In this document: in pieces, positions 22,880 to 34,420 of the stretch
Layout of the letters: each line of letters begins with the position of its first letter
How positions within the stretch are numbered: position 1 is the stretch's first letter
From: Ifrita kowaldi
Lineage: Eukaryota; Chordata; Aves; Passeriformes; Cinclosomatidae
Direction: 5' to 3'
Assembly (NCBI GenBank): GCA_013398055.1
Contig: VZRS01012494.1
Coordinates: 186,001-250,000 of the forward strand
DNA length: 64,000 bases
Notes under the pieces: model-generated
Database searches by the model: none
Told to the model about the DNA's origin: nothing
Seen by the model: only the letters and a program-made list of their open reading frames with translations
Position numbers and translations under genes: made by a program

Positions 22880-25269
22880 AGAAAGTCCTAACTAAGCAGT
22901 GCTGGTGTGCCCAGTTGGTTGTAGATGTGTCTGAAGCCATAATCTCTGGGAAAAATATGAAGAGAGTTGTAAAGCAGGCAGCAGGAGCTTCATTGCTTGG
23001 AAGCCCTGGCCTCCAATTGGCAGGGACCTGTGTGGGGATTCAGCAAGGACCAACACCACCCTCCCCACCCCTTCAGAGCAATAAGCTATTTAAACAGCAC
23101 ACTCTGGGCTAGCAGGAATTTGTGTAACTGCACAAAGCCATCGAGCCTGGGATCTTCTAAATAAATGCCACATTTATCAGTATCTGAAGCACAAGAACAT
23201 CCCACCTAGCTAGCATAAAGCAGTGTCATTAGTGAAGTCAGATAGCATCATTTGTTTCTTCAAGGGTTAAAAGAATAATCCACAGCTGCTGCCAGGAAGA
23301 GGCAGAACTAAACAGGCACCAAAGAGTTACAGTCAGAAGAGAGATATAAAGCTGAATCAATCATCAGAACGGACTGCAACAAGAGCATATACATACAGAG
23401 CAAGAAAGAAAGCGAGAGGGCGTTTTGTTTGGGTAGCTAATGTTCCCTGGACAAGGAGAGAGAGAAATTCTCCTTTGGGTTTTTAATGCCACTCTAAATA
23501 TTTATAGCAAGATCATGTCCAGCTGGTGAGGCAGTGGTGGCAGGGAGTAGGGAGGGAGGGTACATTTTCCCCAGCAGGCCAACATCATTCTCTGGGTCAT
23601 TTCTTTACTTGAGAAGAGGGAAGAGGCTGTAGATTGCCATGTTTACCCTCAGAGTGACTCATCTGCAAGAGCCAAGTCCAGTGGCTGCTGCTCTTCCCCT
23701 CCCTCACCTCGCCTCACACCCATGTGTGCACACACGCAGATTGTGTGGGCAGCCTCCAAAAAGCTATGCCAGCCTGAATCCACCCTGTCTTTAACATGGG
23801 GCTGGGCCTTCAGGGTTTTGACTGGCCTTCAGGCATTTCACTGCGTTGTTACGCTGCACCGAAAAGCCTCTCAGAAAGGCCACGTACAGCATGCCCGTAA
23901 TGCAAAGCTGCCATTTTTAGAGGAACAGGCTGCCCACACCCCTGTGATCTGCTGCACCGTGGATGCAGGGGCAGGAACATATGGAGGACTGCAAACACCA
24001 GCATGGCATGGGAGTTGACATAAGGGCTCTGTGGCTCCCAAAGATTTTTGCTCATCTGCCTCGCTGTGACTAAATGCAGACATGACTCACCCGTGAGCTT
24101 TGGCTTTGAAAATATGAGAAGGACTTTTGCTTTAACCTTCTGTTTCCCTGTCATAGTGATGCTTAGAAACTACATTTTTGGATTCAACTCCACCCTAGAA
24201 CAAAGGGAGAAATCTCAGTAGAGATGAGGAGCCCAACTCAGTTACCCAGGCATGGCAGCCAATTCTATTTCTCTTGAAACACCCAGAAACTTGGCGTAGA
24301 GCTCAGACACGTCACACTGGACCTGCTGGAGACCCCGGCAGGGAACCAGCTGGGGTTCTGGAGGATGCTCCAGTGGCACAAGGCATTTGACGGATCCCAG
24401 CCCTGAGGATGGATTTAGGCCCATCATCATGGATGCCTACCATGGGAGTGTTAAATGTGGGCACCTACATGTGATTGAGGCAGCTGAGCACCTGTGGACA
24501 CCCAGCAGTGCCTGGAGGACTGCTCACCTGCCCAAATACAGGTTGTGCATACTGGTGACCTGAATTACTTGGCAGACTTAGTTGTATTGACTAGACCTCA
24601 CTGGCTGCAAAAGGAGCTTGGACACCTTGTTCATTTGCAGGCATCAGCAGTCAGCCACCCCATTGAGACGTGTGGCCTGGGGAGCTCTGTGCCACCCTGG
24701 GAATTGCCACTCTGGAACCTTGGTTTCCAGCATGCTGTGCTCACTGCAGCAACCTGCTCCAGTCCTCCCATGTGGAACACTGAGCTTCCTCAAGCCATCT
24801 GATTGAAAAGTTCTTTGCTATGGGTTTCACAGAGCTGAGGTCCTTAGATAAAAGGCCACAACCTGGTGTTTTCTATATGAAATATCAAGCAGCATCATAA
24901 AGATAAACTGCTCCAAGAGTGAGCTTCACTTTCTGCTTGGTGAAGGTAGTTGGGCTTTCCCTGCCCCCCTTGGAGCAGTGCTGCATGCAGGCGTCCCAGT
25001 GCCTCAGCATCTCCCACCACACTGCAACAGGCTGATGGTCCCCAGATCTCTCCATAAGGTGGAGACACGGTCCATCCCTCCGGAGTCCCCGGAAGCCCTT
25101 CTCTCTCCGCCTTTCTCCATGAAACGACGGTGACAGCATAGTGCGAGGCATTGCAGACTGTTTACAGGCTTCTAGAGTTCCCAGGCACTTTAGGACAGGG
25201 TCCTGCCGCTGTTTCCAAATGGACAGCCAGGACTTTTATAAGTGAACTTTCCGTGTCTATTTATTATAT

Positions 25270-25276
25270 GTAAACA
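25270..25276 (+). promoter_or_regulatory. Candidate forkhead (FOXO-type) site, KLHL38 promoter
   Basis: GTAAACA, the core bound by forkhead factors including FOXO, in the context ATGTAAACATT. It is 285 bases upstream of the inferred start. The motif is short, so function is inferred. Confidence 0.35.
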
Positions 25277-25391
25277 TTTGCCAGAAAAACACCACTCGGG
25301 CATGCTCAGAACCAGCCAGGTCATTGCAAAAGGCAGCGGCGGCGTCACATGCGATAAGAGCGCGGAGCCCGTGTGCGCCTATTCTTAGCGC

Positions 25392-25399
25392 TGGAATGT
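25392..25399 (-). promoter_or_regulatory. Candidate TEAD/MCAT site, KLHL38 promoter
   Basis: TGGAATGT is the exact reverse complement of the TEAD consensus ACATTCCA (MCAT element), common in muscle gene promoters. It lies inside the CpG-rich patch. Confidence 0.4.
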
Positions 25400-25556
25400 A
25401 CACAATGCCCCGCGCCCGCCGCTCCTGCGCACAGCGCCCGGCAGCGGCAAGGCTGGCTGCGGCACCAGCACGGCCAGAAATCACCCTCTATGAATCACCT
25501 ACCTACTGAAAGGAACCTCCCGTGGGTTTATAGGTTTTTGTCCAGGCTCTAGCTAT

Positions 25557-25588
25557 GGAAAAACTCAGCAGAGAATAAACGACAGAGA
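25557..25588 (+). other. KLHL38: KLHL38 exon 1 (non-coding, predicted)
   Basis: Predicted from a TATA-like element at 25527 and a strong donor (AGAGA then GTAAGT) at 25589. The left edge is a guess; the exon could start further upstream. No coding content is needed because the KLHL38 start codon lies in the next exon. Confidence 0.4.
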
Positions 25589-26266
25589 GTAAGTGCATGC
25601 AGTGAAGGACAGCAGAAGGTAAATGTTTCTACCCTTCGGTTCCACTGCAGGCTGAGCAGTTAAGCCATGACAGTAGATACTCATCATATTGTTCTGCCTG
25701 GCACTTAATTTAGTCATTGTGTGTCTGATTAACATAAAAAAACCACAGCTAAGCAGAGTTAATAAATAACTGCTAATGCAGATTCCCAGTCTCTAGGGTT
25801 CCGTTCGCCCTGCTGCAGAGTTCAGCTCTGCCAGATTTGCATTCTTTGAGAGTGACTAACTCTAGAGGAAAGAAGCACAAGCTACTAAACTGCTAATACT
25901 TTAAAATAGTGAATAAATGTCTAAGTGCGTTTATTCAACATGATTAAAATGGACAAACCAATTGCTTCAGCCGTCCAGCTTTAATCCAAAATCAGTGAGA
26001 TAACTTCAGTGCTTTTGCTTCTTGCCAAGGACACAGGCAGTGCTGACCTCAGAGTTGCAACCTATCTGATAACTTTATGAAAATTTTAAAGGATCTTAGC
26101 GACCTTTTGGCTTCTTTATTATTTTCCCACTGTGCTTAACCCATGTTCCATTTTTATGTGTAATAGTGAACGGATATTTACAGCAACATCAAAGTCCCGA
26201 TTTGTTCCCTTGGAGCTGGACATTTCAATAAAAGCTGCTAAGAATTTGGGGTTTTTTTCTGCCAAG
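25589..26266 (+). other. KLHL38 intron 1 (predicted)
   Basis: From the donor GTAAGT to a T-rich acceptor (gtttttttctgccaag) 29 bases before the start codon. A second AG at 26270-26271 is a possible alternative acceptor. The intron is AT-rich with no other feature seen. Confidence 0.5.
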
Positions 26267-26295
26267 TCCAGAATTCATCTCTCTCCTATTTTACT

Positions 26296-27645
26296 ATGGA
26301 AGAGGGATCCACTGAAGAGTTTCTTTTCAAAGACCAGGACTTCTCCTCTGAACTGCTGAGGCAGCTGAATGCTCTGCGGCAGAGCAGGATGCTAACTGAT
26401 GTTACCCTCTGCTCTGGGGGCTTTGAAATCCCCTGCCACCGAAATGTGCTGGCTTCCAGCAGTCCATACTTCAAGGCAATGTTCTGTAACAACTTCAGGG
26501 AGAGTCACCAGCCTAAAGTCCTTCTGAAGGGCATCAACGCCGATATTTTGGATCAGATTGTCCTTTATGTTTACACAGGGGAGATTCTTATATCCACTGA
26601 GAATGTCTTGTGCCTCTTGGAGACTGCATCCATGCTGCAGTACACTAAGCTGTTTGAGGCCTGCTCTGCCTACCTCCAAGACAAGCTGACTCCTGACAAC
26701 TGTCTGAGCATGATCAGACTGGCAAAAGTCTTGAACTGCCAAAGCCTGAATAAGAAAGCCAAGGCTATGGCTTTGAAATGCTTTCCTGTGGTGGCCTCTT
26801 CTGAGGACCTGAAGGACCTCTGTCCCATGGAGCTCATCGAGTACCTTGGGGATGATGAACTCTGTGGGGAGGAGGAGCAGGTCTTTGAGGCACTGATGGT
26901 CTGGATCCGGCATGACCTCCAGGCACGACAAGGCTACATCCAAGAGTTGTTCAAGAAGGTCCGACTTCAATATGTCCATCCAACTTTCCTCTTCCATTTC
27001 ATTGCTAATGACTCACTCGTTCAGTCCTCACCTACTTGCAGGAGCATCCTGGAGTCAGCCCGGAGACACATGTTTTCCTTGTACAGCACCAACACGCCTG
27101 ACATCAAACCCATGATGCATGTTCCTCGCAGGTACTCCAACCAAGAGTTCCTCATCATCATTGGTGGCAGGAAGGACAGCCAGCAGACGACAAGGGATGT
27201 CCTGCTGTATGATGACAAGACGAACCAATGGCTGAGCCTGGCCAAACTTCCCATGCGCCTGTACAAAGCCTCTGCAGTGAGTTTACACAGCAATATTTTT
27301 GTGCTCGGAGGGATGCCTGTTAGCAATAAGAAAAGCCTGGTCAGTGGTAATATTTACATTTACTCCCTCAAACTCAATCAGTGGAGGTTGATTGAGCACA
27401 TGTTAGTTCCACGTTACTCCCACAGAAGCCTGGCATATAAAAATTATATTTTATCATTCGGTGGAATTGGCGAAAACCAGGAAATCCTGAATTCTGTAGA
27501 AAGATATGATAGTGTCTACAACACCTGTGAGAGCATGGCAAACATGCCTGTTGCTGTTCTTCACCCTGCTGTTGCTGCCAAAGATCAGAGGGTTTACCTC
27601 TTTGGGGGAGAAGATATTATGCAAAACCCTGTTCGGCTTATCCAG
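26296..27645 (+). CDS. KLHL38: KLHL38 coding exon 1 (BTB, BACK, first four kelch blades)
   Basis: Exactly 450 codons, ending ...NPVRLIQ before the donor GTAATG. It carries the whole BTB and BACK domains and most of the propeller. The frame stays open into the intron for 57 more codons (27646-27816), but that extension has no kelch character, whereas the next exon continues the blade as VYHVSRNTWF. Confidence 0.97.
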
Positions 27646-30600
27646 GTAATGGTCAGTCCTGCTTGTTGTAGGCAATTTCTTCTAAGGTATTCAGCAGTCC
27701 ATCACCTCCATGAGGAAATCAAACCATTCAAAAACTTCATTTTGTGTTGCAGCAAGAGGCAGGATGAATTGATCCATGGCCTCAAGGAGCATTGCAGCTC
27801 TTCCATATTCCCCTTCTGAATGTTTTTCAGGCAGCAGCCCCGAGGCACTGCTTTGGGTGTCAGTCAGCTGTGCCCCTGGTGGGCACTAGGGCCAGGGCTG
27901 CTGCAGGTGATGCCATGGCAGGCAGCAGCAGCTCCCCCTGCCTGGCTTCATGCCTGTAGCCAATCTCACCAAAACCAGTGCTTTCCACTTGGCGCCGAGC
28001 TGGGGTCTCAGCCGTGCACCTGCTCGCTCGCAGCAAACGCAAACACTCGCCATCATTAGAGCGATTAGATACTCACTCATCAAAGGGCCAGAACTTAAAC
28101 TGACAGTCATTTTGTATAAACAGTTGTGTTAAAAATGTGGCTCCTGCCACATGTTGCTGGCTCTCCGCCTGCTTTCAGCCATTACACTCTATTAGGAGGA
28201 AAAAATACATTAAATATTTTCTTATCTGATTTGATGCTTTAGCAACATTGTAATGTTTCTTTTTCCCATGACTGTTTTTCACTGTTCGAGGTGCTTTAAC
28301 TAAGAAGGATCATTAAGGCTAAGATGGCAACCAGGACATGAGCAATGCTTTATGGTTATAATGGTACTTCGTTATCAGGAGGAAGGAAGTGTATTTATCA
28401 GTTAGTGGGGAGATGCCCTGGCGATATTTGCTATATTAAGAAGCGGATAACATGGCATAAAAGTTTGTGTCACCCAGATGCAGATGATTGAATGATCATC
28501 ATCTGGCAACTGCTCTTTTTCTCACATAAATCGATGACTTAGATACCACCCTAAGTCCCTTTGCCAGTCTGAGTGCATACCAGCCACCAGCATAAATATA
28601 GCAGCTGGGCAAACATGGTGGCTGCCAGCAGAGCTAGGTGAAGTTGAGGTTTGTTTGCCCAGGAAATTGCTAAGGCTAATAAGGAATATTCAGGATAACT
28701 GGAAAATGAAATGAACCAGCTTGGCCTTTGGGAGAACAAGTTACAGTGATTTAATGGCCACTCAAAGATTTACAGCCAAGAAGCTTGCATATGGCAGATG
28801 CACTGCTTTAGTGCTTGTGCTAGCATCTCCTGAGCAGACAAGCTTGGGGAACCAGAATGCTTTCCAAGGGGACATATTAGGAAAAAAAGTGGATACATTC
28901 TCAGATTTCCAGCAGTTTAAGCCAGGGGATTGTATTTATTAGGGAAAAATAAAACCTCTGTAATTACAGATGTCAGTTAAAATGCAATATAAACAGCTGT
29001 GTAAGTGTCTTCATTTTTTTGTCAGGTTTACCATGTCTCCAGGAATACGTGGTTTCGTATGGAGACCAGAGTAGTGAAGAATGTCTGTGCACCAGCTGTC
29101 GTTATTGGAGACCAGATTATCATCGTAGGTGGTAAGGGCTCTGTTTCACCTTCCCTCTCCCTCCCCCTGCCCAGATCCTGTGGGTTTTCACAGCCTTCCT
29201 GTTTGGGGTGCTCCCTCAAAAAGCACCTGGAGCTTTGGAAGGAAAGGAGGAGTGTGCCCACCCTCCATAAACTTCTCCCATGGAGTCTCATAGTGATTGA
29301 AGTAGAGATAGTTCTCCATGTGGCACTTTCTTACTCCAAGTAGCAAGACCTGGGTGGAGGAAACTGAGAAAGAGCCAATGCAAGTTACTGCTCTGCAGAA
29401 GGGAGGAAGCCAAGAGTATGGGGGTCCTGCACCTCCCCTGCTGACTCACAGCGTGGTCCTCCCTGTCTGCTCTTCTTGTAAGAATGGAAAGCAGAGTTAC
29501 CACAAGGCCATGGATGGCTTGTCAGGATGGGTGGGCTATAGGTCTATGAGGTGTTGGTTGGTCTTTTAGCTGCCTCCTGGGGGTAATTGTGAAATGTCAC
29601 AAAAGGAGTGTGAAACATTTGGAAAGAGGAAACTTCTCAGTGTCTTTTTCAACCTGAGGACCAGCCTCTGCCTGGTGTATCATGTCATTGATAATTTGCC
29701 ACTCTACAGTCCTTAGTGCCGCTCCCCTGCCCACAGACTGGCAGGAGGAAGCATGTGTTGAATTATTTAAGGGAAAATGAGACACATAGTGTCTGTAGCA
29801 AAGCAGAGGATTGAACCCAAACTGCACAGGACTTCAACGTGGCGTCGTCCCTCAGGGAGAGGCCACTGTACCCTTTTCAGTGAGAACAGGGGAGAGCTGA
29901 GCCCAAAGGTCCAAGACTGTCAGGCTCCTATGTGGTAGATTGCCCTCAGACCACACTCATGTTTTTCTACATGAGCAAGGTACTGCTGGGTACCAAGGTT
30001 CCACACCTGCCCTGCTCCAGGGCAATGGCCCTTTTACCAGCCCTTACCTCTCAGCCGATACAAGGTTCTATCACTCCTCAGAGGAAGAGCTGTCCACTGG
30101 GTCACTGGCATGGTGGCCAGCACAGATGTGATGCTGAGGACTTCAGGAGTGGAGTGAGCACTGCTGGCACTATGCTGCAGCATACCCAGCTCCAGTCAGC
30201 AGACAGCTACAACTCCAACCCAACAAGGCCCATCCCATGTGCCATCAGTTTCTGTATTTCCAAGAGAAGCTCTAGGAGTCTGTTTGGTAAAAAGAAATAT
30301 TTTCGGATGTTTGAAGGCACGTGCAGGTAACGGCAAACTCTGACTGTGTTTGACAGGTTGGTTGCCTGATCCGATCGGTTTTATGGTGTTAATCAAGCCT
30401 TGGCTGCCAAGGTGCTATGAGACAGGGTGAGGACAAACAGGAAAGGAGGATAGACAGAGAGGCATTCCTGTGACACATCATCACTTCCTAGTTTAGATAT
30501 CTTAATTCTGCCAAATTATGTACTAGTATAATAGATTTTATTGAAGACCAGCAGGAAATATTATTCCTTCTGCTGGCCATAAGCACTTAATTCCCATCTG

Positions 30601-30915
30601 TCTCTTCCACCTCTGGCTTTGCATTCAGGCTACACCCGGAGAATAATTGCTTATGATACAAAAGGCAACAAGTTTGTTAAATGTGCAGACATGAAGGACA
30701 GACGAATGCATCATGGGGCCACTGTCATCAAGGACAAGCTGTATGTCACGGGAGGACGATGTCTCACCTCAGACAATGTCATCAAGGACCTGGATTCCTT
30801 GGACTGCTATGATCCGGAGACAGACACGTGGACACCAAAGGGAAAACTGCCACACAAACTCTTTGACCATGGGTGCCTTACACTCCAGTGTGTGCCCTGT
30901 TCTAACCTTCTCTAA
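26296..30915 (+). CDS. KLHL38: KLHL38, kelch-like protein 38 (3 coding exons)
   Basis: The join is 26296-27645, 29026-29131 and 30629-30915, giving 580 residues; the human protein is 581. The family acts as a substrate adaptor for CUL3-RING ubiquitin ligases. A BTB domain spans about residues 34-130 (TDVTLCSGGFEIPCHRNVLA...). A BACK domain follows at about 135-237 (DNCLSMIRLAKVLNCQSLNK...). Six kelch blades from about 285 to 575 are marked by Gly-Gly doublets in IIIGGRK, FVLGGMP, LSFGGIG, YLFGGED, IIVGGYT and YVTGGRC. The start is the first ATG in the frame, and the sequence opens MEEGSTEEFLFKDQDFSSEL, aligning with the family N-terminus. All splice phases agree. One oddity is that the conserved kelch Trp at residue 411 is Cys. 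Confidence 0.97.
27646..29025 (+). other. KLHL38 intron 2
   Basis: A 1.4-kb GTAATG ... TTTTTTGTCAG intron. Retention of this intron would add 57 unrelated residues and then stop, truncating the propeller. I see no repeat family in it. Confidence 0.93.
29026..29131 (+). CDS. KLHL38: KLHL38 coding exon 2
   Basis: It encodes VYHVSRNTWFRMETRVVKNV, then CAPAVVIGDQIIIVG, with the next Gly codon split after its first base. The acceptor is TTTTTTTGTCAG and the donor GTAAGG. The Trp-Phe...Met and Ile-Ile-Val-Gly-Gly pattern is a kelch blade. Confidence 0.96.
29132..30628 (+). other. KLHL38 intron 3
   Basis: A 1.5-kb intron ending TTTGCATTCAG. No recognisable element was seen. Confidence 0.93.
30629..30915 (+). 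CDS. KLHL38: KLHL38 last coding exon with stop
   Basis: It encodes YTRRIIAYDTKGNKFVKCAD, MKDRRMHHGATVIKDKLYVT and onward to LTLQCVPCSNLL, then TAA at 30913-30915. His-His-Gly-Ala-Thr-Val and YDPETDTWTPKG are kelch signatures. The C-terminal tail differs from mammals only in its last few residues. Confidence 0.96.
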
Positions 30916-31475
30916 ACAACTTTTGGTACTTCCTTGATATTTCGTGCATTTCTTCCCAGAAAGGAGCCACCTCACTCTACAGAGAGCACATGGGGAATCT
31001 TCATGGGGTCATGCAAACTTCTGACCTTGAAGGCACCAACGGCGTTAGTCCTTCCCAGACCCTATGCCAGAAAGGTCATGAGCTTTGTGCTCACACTGTA
31101 TTCACCTGGCTGTTATTGCATGTGGTGCTGCTGAGTCCAGTCTGGCGGCCTTACCCAGCATCTCAAGAGGAAACAGGAAAATGGTGCTGGGTAAGAACCC
31201 AGTGTGGGATTTGTCCTTGTACAGACTTTAAAATGAAAAGTGAATAGGGATGCTGGTATCTCCAGGGAAAGTAAGATACTTGTTGTCATGCAAACTCAGC
31301 TGCCTGCCACAGCCCTTTGCTGCTCATTGCCGACCGAGCTTTCCATTTCCAGTGGTGGGAGTGTTTACAATAGGAAGCACCAAGCTCTAGTCTTGTAGCC
31401 AGCCCAGGAGCAGCTTCCTGAGTTCACTGTGGTAGTCAGCTCATAAGAAATAAAAATTTAATGTTCCTAACAGCA
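30916..31475 (+). other. KLHL38: KLHL38 3' UTR (predicted extent)
   Basis: Taken to just past the first AATAAA after the stop codon (31449-31454). The real end could lie further downstream, since another AATAAA occurs at about 32397. Confidence 0.5.
31449..31454 (+). promoter_or_regulatory. Candidate KLHL38 polyadenylation signal AATAAA
   Basis: The first canonical hexamer after the KLHL38 stop codon, 534 bases downstream. It has not been shown to be used. Confidence 0.5.
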
Positions 31476-34274
31476 AATTAGAAATTGGCAAAAGACCGAT
31501 GCTTTGATCTGAACTCTCATATTGCAACAAGATGCAGATTTGACTTTTCTGAGCTAACACTCTTCCACAGTGCAGGGAAGATTTTTGTTCCATCTGCCTG
31601 CCCTCTGAAGGAGCAGGAGAAGACAGGATGGAAATTAAGATTGTCTGCATCTTCTTTTTTTGAGGGATCTTGTTGTGCAGGGATCTTACCTCTCCTTTTG
31701 CATGAGGAATAGCAGTGGGGTTAGTTAGGATGACTTTAGCTGACGGAGTTCCTGAAATCTGGAATAGCAGAGAGGACACATGGAGGAAAGGGGATGTAAA
31801 AGAGAAGAGGTATTTGGGAGGAACACTTTCTTTTTCCCTTTCTCCTCTCTCCAAACCACTGGAAAAAAGCCCATGAGACAAAGCCAGTGACAGGAAGCCA
31901 GCTTTCCAAGAAGAGCAAGTCTAAATCTGCCACTTGGCAAAACAGCTCTGGCTCCACCAATATTTTTGTGGGGTTCTGCCACTAAGTGCATACTTTTAAA
32001 GGGAGGGGATTCATCATCAGACACTGAGCAGGCTGTGAACTGCTGTTAGGTCACTGGGCTTGGTAAGATTGCTGAGATAGCAAGGAGCTTTACAGATAGC
32101 ACTGATGACCACCATCTGGAGAAAGGATGGCAGAAACAACACCCCTTTTTCTTCATATTTGAAAGAAAGTGGGACTTTTCAAAGAGTACAGGACAGCATG
32201 AAGAAACCACGCTCAAGTTTCCTCTTCAAAAAGGCTGCACAGCCATGTGGTCACAGGTCACCAGCACATTGCAGAAAACCAGCTCCAGACACTAAGATGT
32301 CCTCCCATAAATGGAGCAGGAGTGTGACAGAAATAGTTAACAAAGTGGAGGGCTGGAAGGAAGTATTTGGTGTCAACTGCTGGTTTAACAATGCAAAATA
32401 AAAGGGCTGTTATTGTTTGCATGAGCTTTGTGTTCAGGAGTCCCCATTGTTCCCTCCCTTTGTTGATAAAGGGAATTGTTTTTGCACCAGTGGGTATTGC
32501 CAGGGTTTCCTTCTAAGAATGAGTAAACCTGCAAAAAATGAGTGGGAACTCATACTCCTCTCCCAGCTCAGAAGCCTTTGGCTAGACTTCTCTTCTGTCT
32601 TTCAGTCTATATCATCATCTCCTCCCTGTGCAAAGCAGAACTAAATCATGGCACTTGCCAAATTGAGCTGGAGCAGTGATTCATCCTGCGTCCTCACAGA
32701 CCAGCTCCATCTCTCTGGAGAAAGAAGCCTTGTCATGGCCAATTATGGAAAGTCTGCCCCAGGGAGATGTTTATTCCTAACCCTGCAGTGCTGCCTTCCC
32801 AAACTCCTTCCTGTTGTGACCCCCCTCAGCTCCAAACTCCGGGAGACGCCAGTTGCTGCCATGCATTTTAGCTGACACGGATTCCTGCCAGGCTCGTGAC
32901 TGTACCCAAAACTGAGGGAAAAAAAAGTTGACTTGAGGCCATAATCCCATGTTTGCAAACCATTGCCACAGTCATTGGCTTATGCTTGGAAGCAAACTTT
33001 TAATTCCCGTATCATGTAACCAGTGATTTTCTCTATGTTCACGTGGGACCAAGCAGTATCTTGCACAGCTGTAGCTGGGCAGGACATGTGGAGTGCAAAA
33101 AAGAGGCAGAGTCGCAGCAGGATGGAGCATCTTTCCCCCATCTCTTGAGGAGCCCTCTCTTCACCCCCAAATCCATGGAGATGCCAAGGGCTATGGCCAG
33201 CTCTGCTCTGGCTGCAACCCTGTGCTCCTTCCCTTCACAAACTTCTCACCTCATGCCCATAATTCAAGGAATTTGGGATTGCTGGGCAGTAAATTCAAAA
33301 CCTGGTTTCTAATAGACTTCTGTCTTGTGGTCAGTTTTGATACAAACTCTGAAAAAGCTTTTGGGGCCCTGTGAAAAACAAGGGTTGAAATCAGAAAACA
33401 GTGTTGAGCCTTTCCAAGACGGACAAGGGATAGCAAAGTTACTCAGTCATGGGTAGGGAGCAGTGCACGCAGCTACAGGATGGAATACACAGCTCTGAGT
33501 GGGCGCTGTGGGAGAAGGGATGTTGCTTTTCTGATCAGGTGCTGACCACCACCTGGCCCACCTAGACCAGTACCTAATGCTGTCCTCACTGCTTTACAGT
33601 TGTAAAAGCACTCCTAGCAAAGGTTGGCCAAGGTACCTCTTTCTCCAGTGTCAGGAGGGGACTTTTCGTAGCAGGATCTGCAAGGTTTTCACCACCTAAT
33701 ACACTTTTACATGCTTTTTCAGAGGTCTCTTCATCTAAATATTCAAGTATTTGATTACTCATTTAGATGGGAATCCCCCATGGGAGAGCAGCAAGTTACT
33801 TCACAAATACAATGATGGCCCCATGAAAAGGTGGGAATTTGTTGCTTTTCATTTAACAACCATGGAAGCCACAGAAAAGAGGCTTTCTAGAAAGATTTGT
33901 TGATTGGCAATCAACTTCTAGAAGGGTTGAGCACCTGCTGCATTTTTTCAAATCAGGGAATGCTCTAAAAGCTCTTCACCTCCAAGGCCTTATTCTCAGG
34001 TGTCCTGACACAGTCACTAGATCATGAAAACCGTAGGACCACATGGCTGAAAGCAGCCTGTTCCATGGGACAGTGGGTTACCCAGTCCCTCATGGTACTT
34101 GTCCAAAATACTGAAAATCTCCCATGAGAGATGCTCTGGTCCTTCCCCAAGTAACATACTTGAGGTGTTATTGGCCTCAGAGCTTTTAATACTATCTATC
34201 TTCTTTGCTGTACCTTCTGCCACAGAGATAAAGGACAATTGATTACACTTTTAGATACCATATATTTTTTACAT

Positions 34275-34420
34275 CTTCAAAGTTTATTAGGATGTTTCAA
34301 AGTCTTCAGACTAAACAAACCCAGCCCTTTCAATCTTTCCTCATAAGTCATGTTTTCTAGACCTCTGATCATTTTTGTTGCTCTCCTCTGGACAATTTTC
34401 AGTTTCTCCGTTGGTGGTTT
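34275..34420 (-). mobile_element. CR1 LINE fragment
   Basis: On the plus strand the blocks 'actaaacaaacccagccctt', 'tcaatctttcctcataagtc', a tctagacctctgatcat block and 'gttgctctcctctggacaat' match the reverse complement of a CR1 segment near its 3' end (aacaacccc.. / tcctcata.. / ctccagaccc.. / gccctcct). It is clearly recognisable though diverged. Confidence 0.8.

Larger units (their letters stand above)
19591..25220. other. Intergenic region ANXA13-KLHL38
   Basis: About 5.6 kb with no exon I can support. It contains two or three CR1 relics and a perfect MEF2-type motif at 22870-22879, listed separately. Open frames are short and unconvincing. Upstream regulatory DNA of KLHL38 probably lies in its right half. 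Confidence 0.75.
25224..25556 (+). promoter_or_regulatory. KLHL38: KLHL38 promoter region (CpG-rich patch)
   Basis: A compact patch rich in CpG (about 25330-25470) surrounded by AT-rich DNA, just upstream of a good splice donor. Visible motifs are a near-MEF2 site CTATTTATTA at 25257-25266, a forkhead core GTAAACA at 25270-25276, a TEAD (MCAT) site TGGAATGT at 25392-25399 and a TATA-like TTTATA at 25527-25532. MEF2, TEAD and FOXO are muscle regulators, which suits KLHL38. The transcription start is inferred about 25 bases after the TATA-like box. Confidence 0.6.

Noticed and set aside
26392..26997. 201-codon minus-strand open frame
   Set aside because: It is antisense to the KLHL38 BTB and BACK coding sequence. 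Its openness follows from the sense codons.
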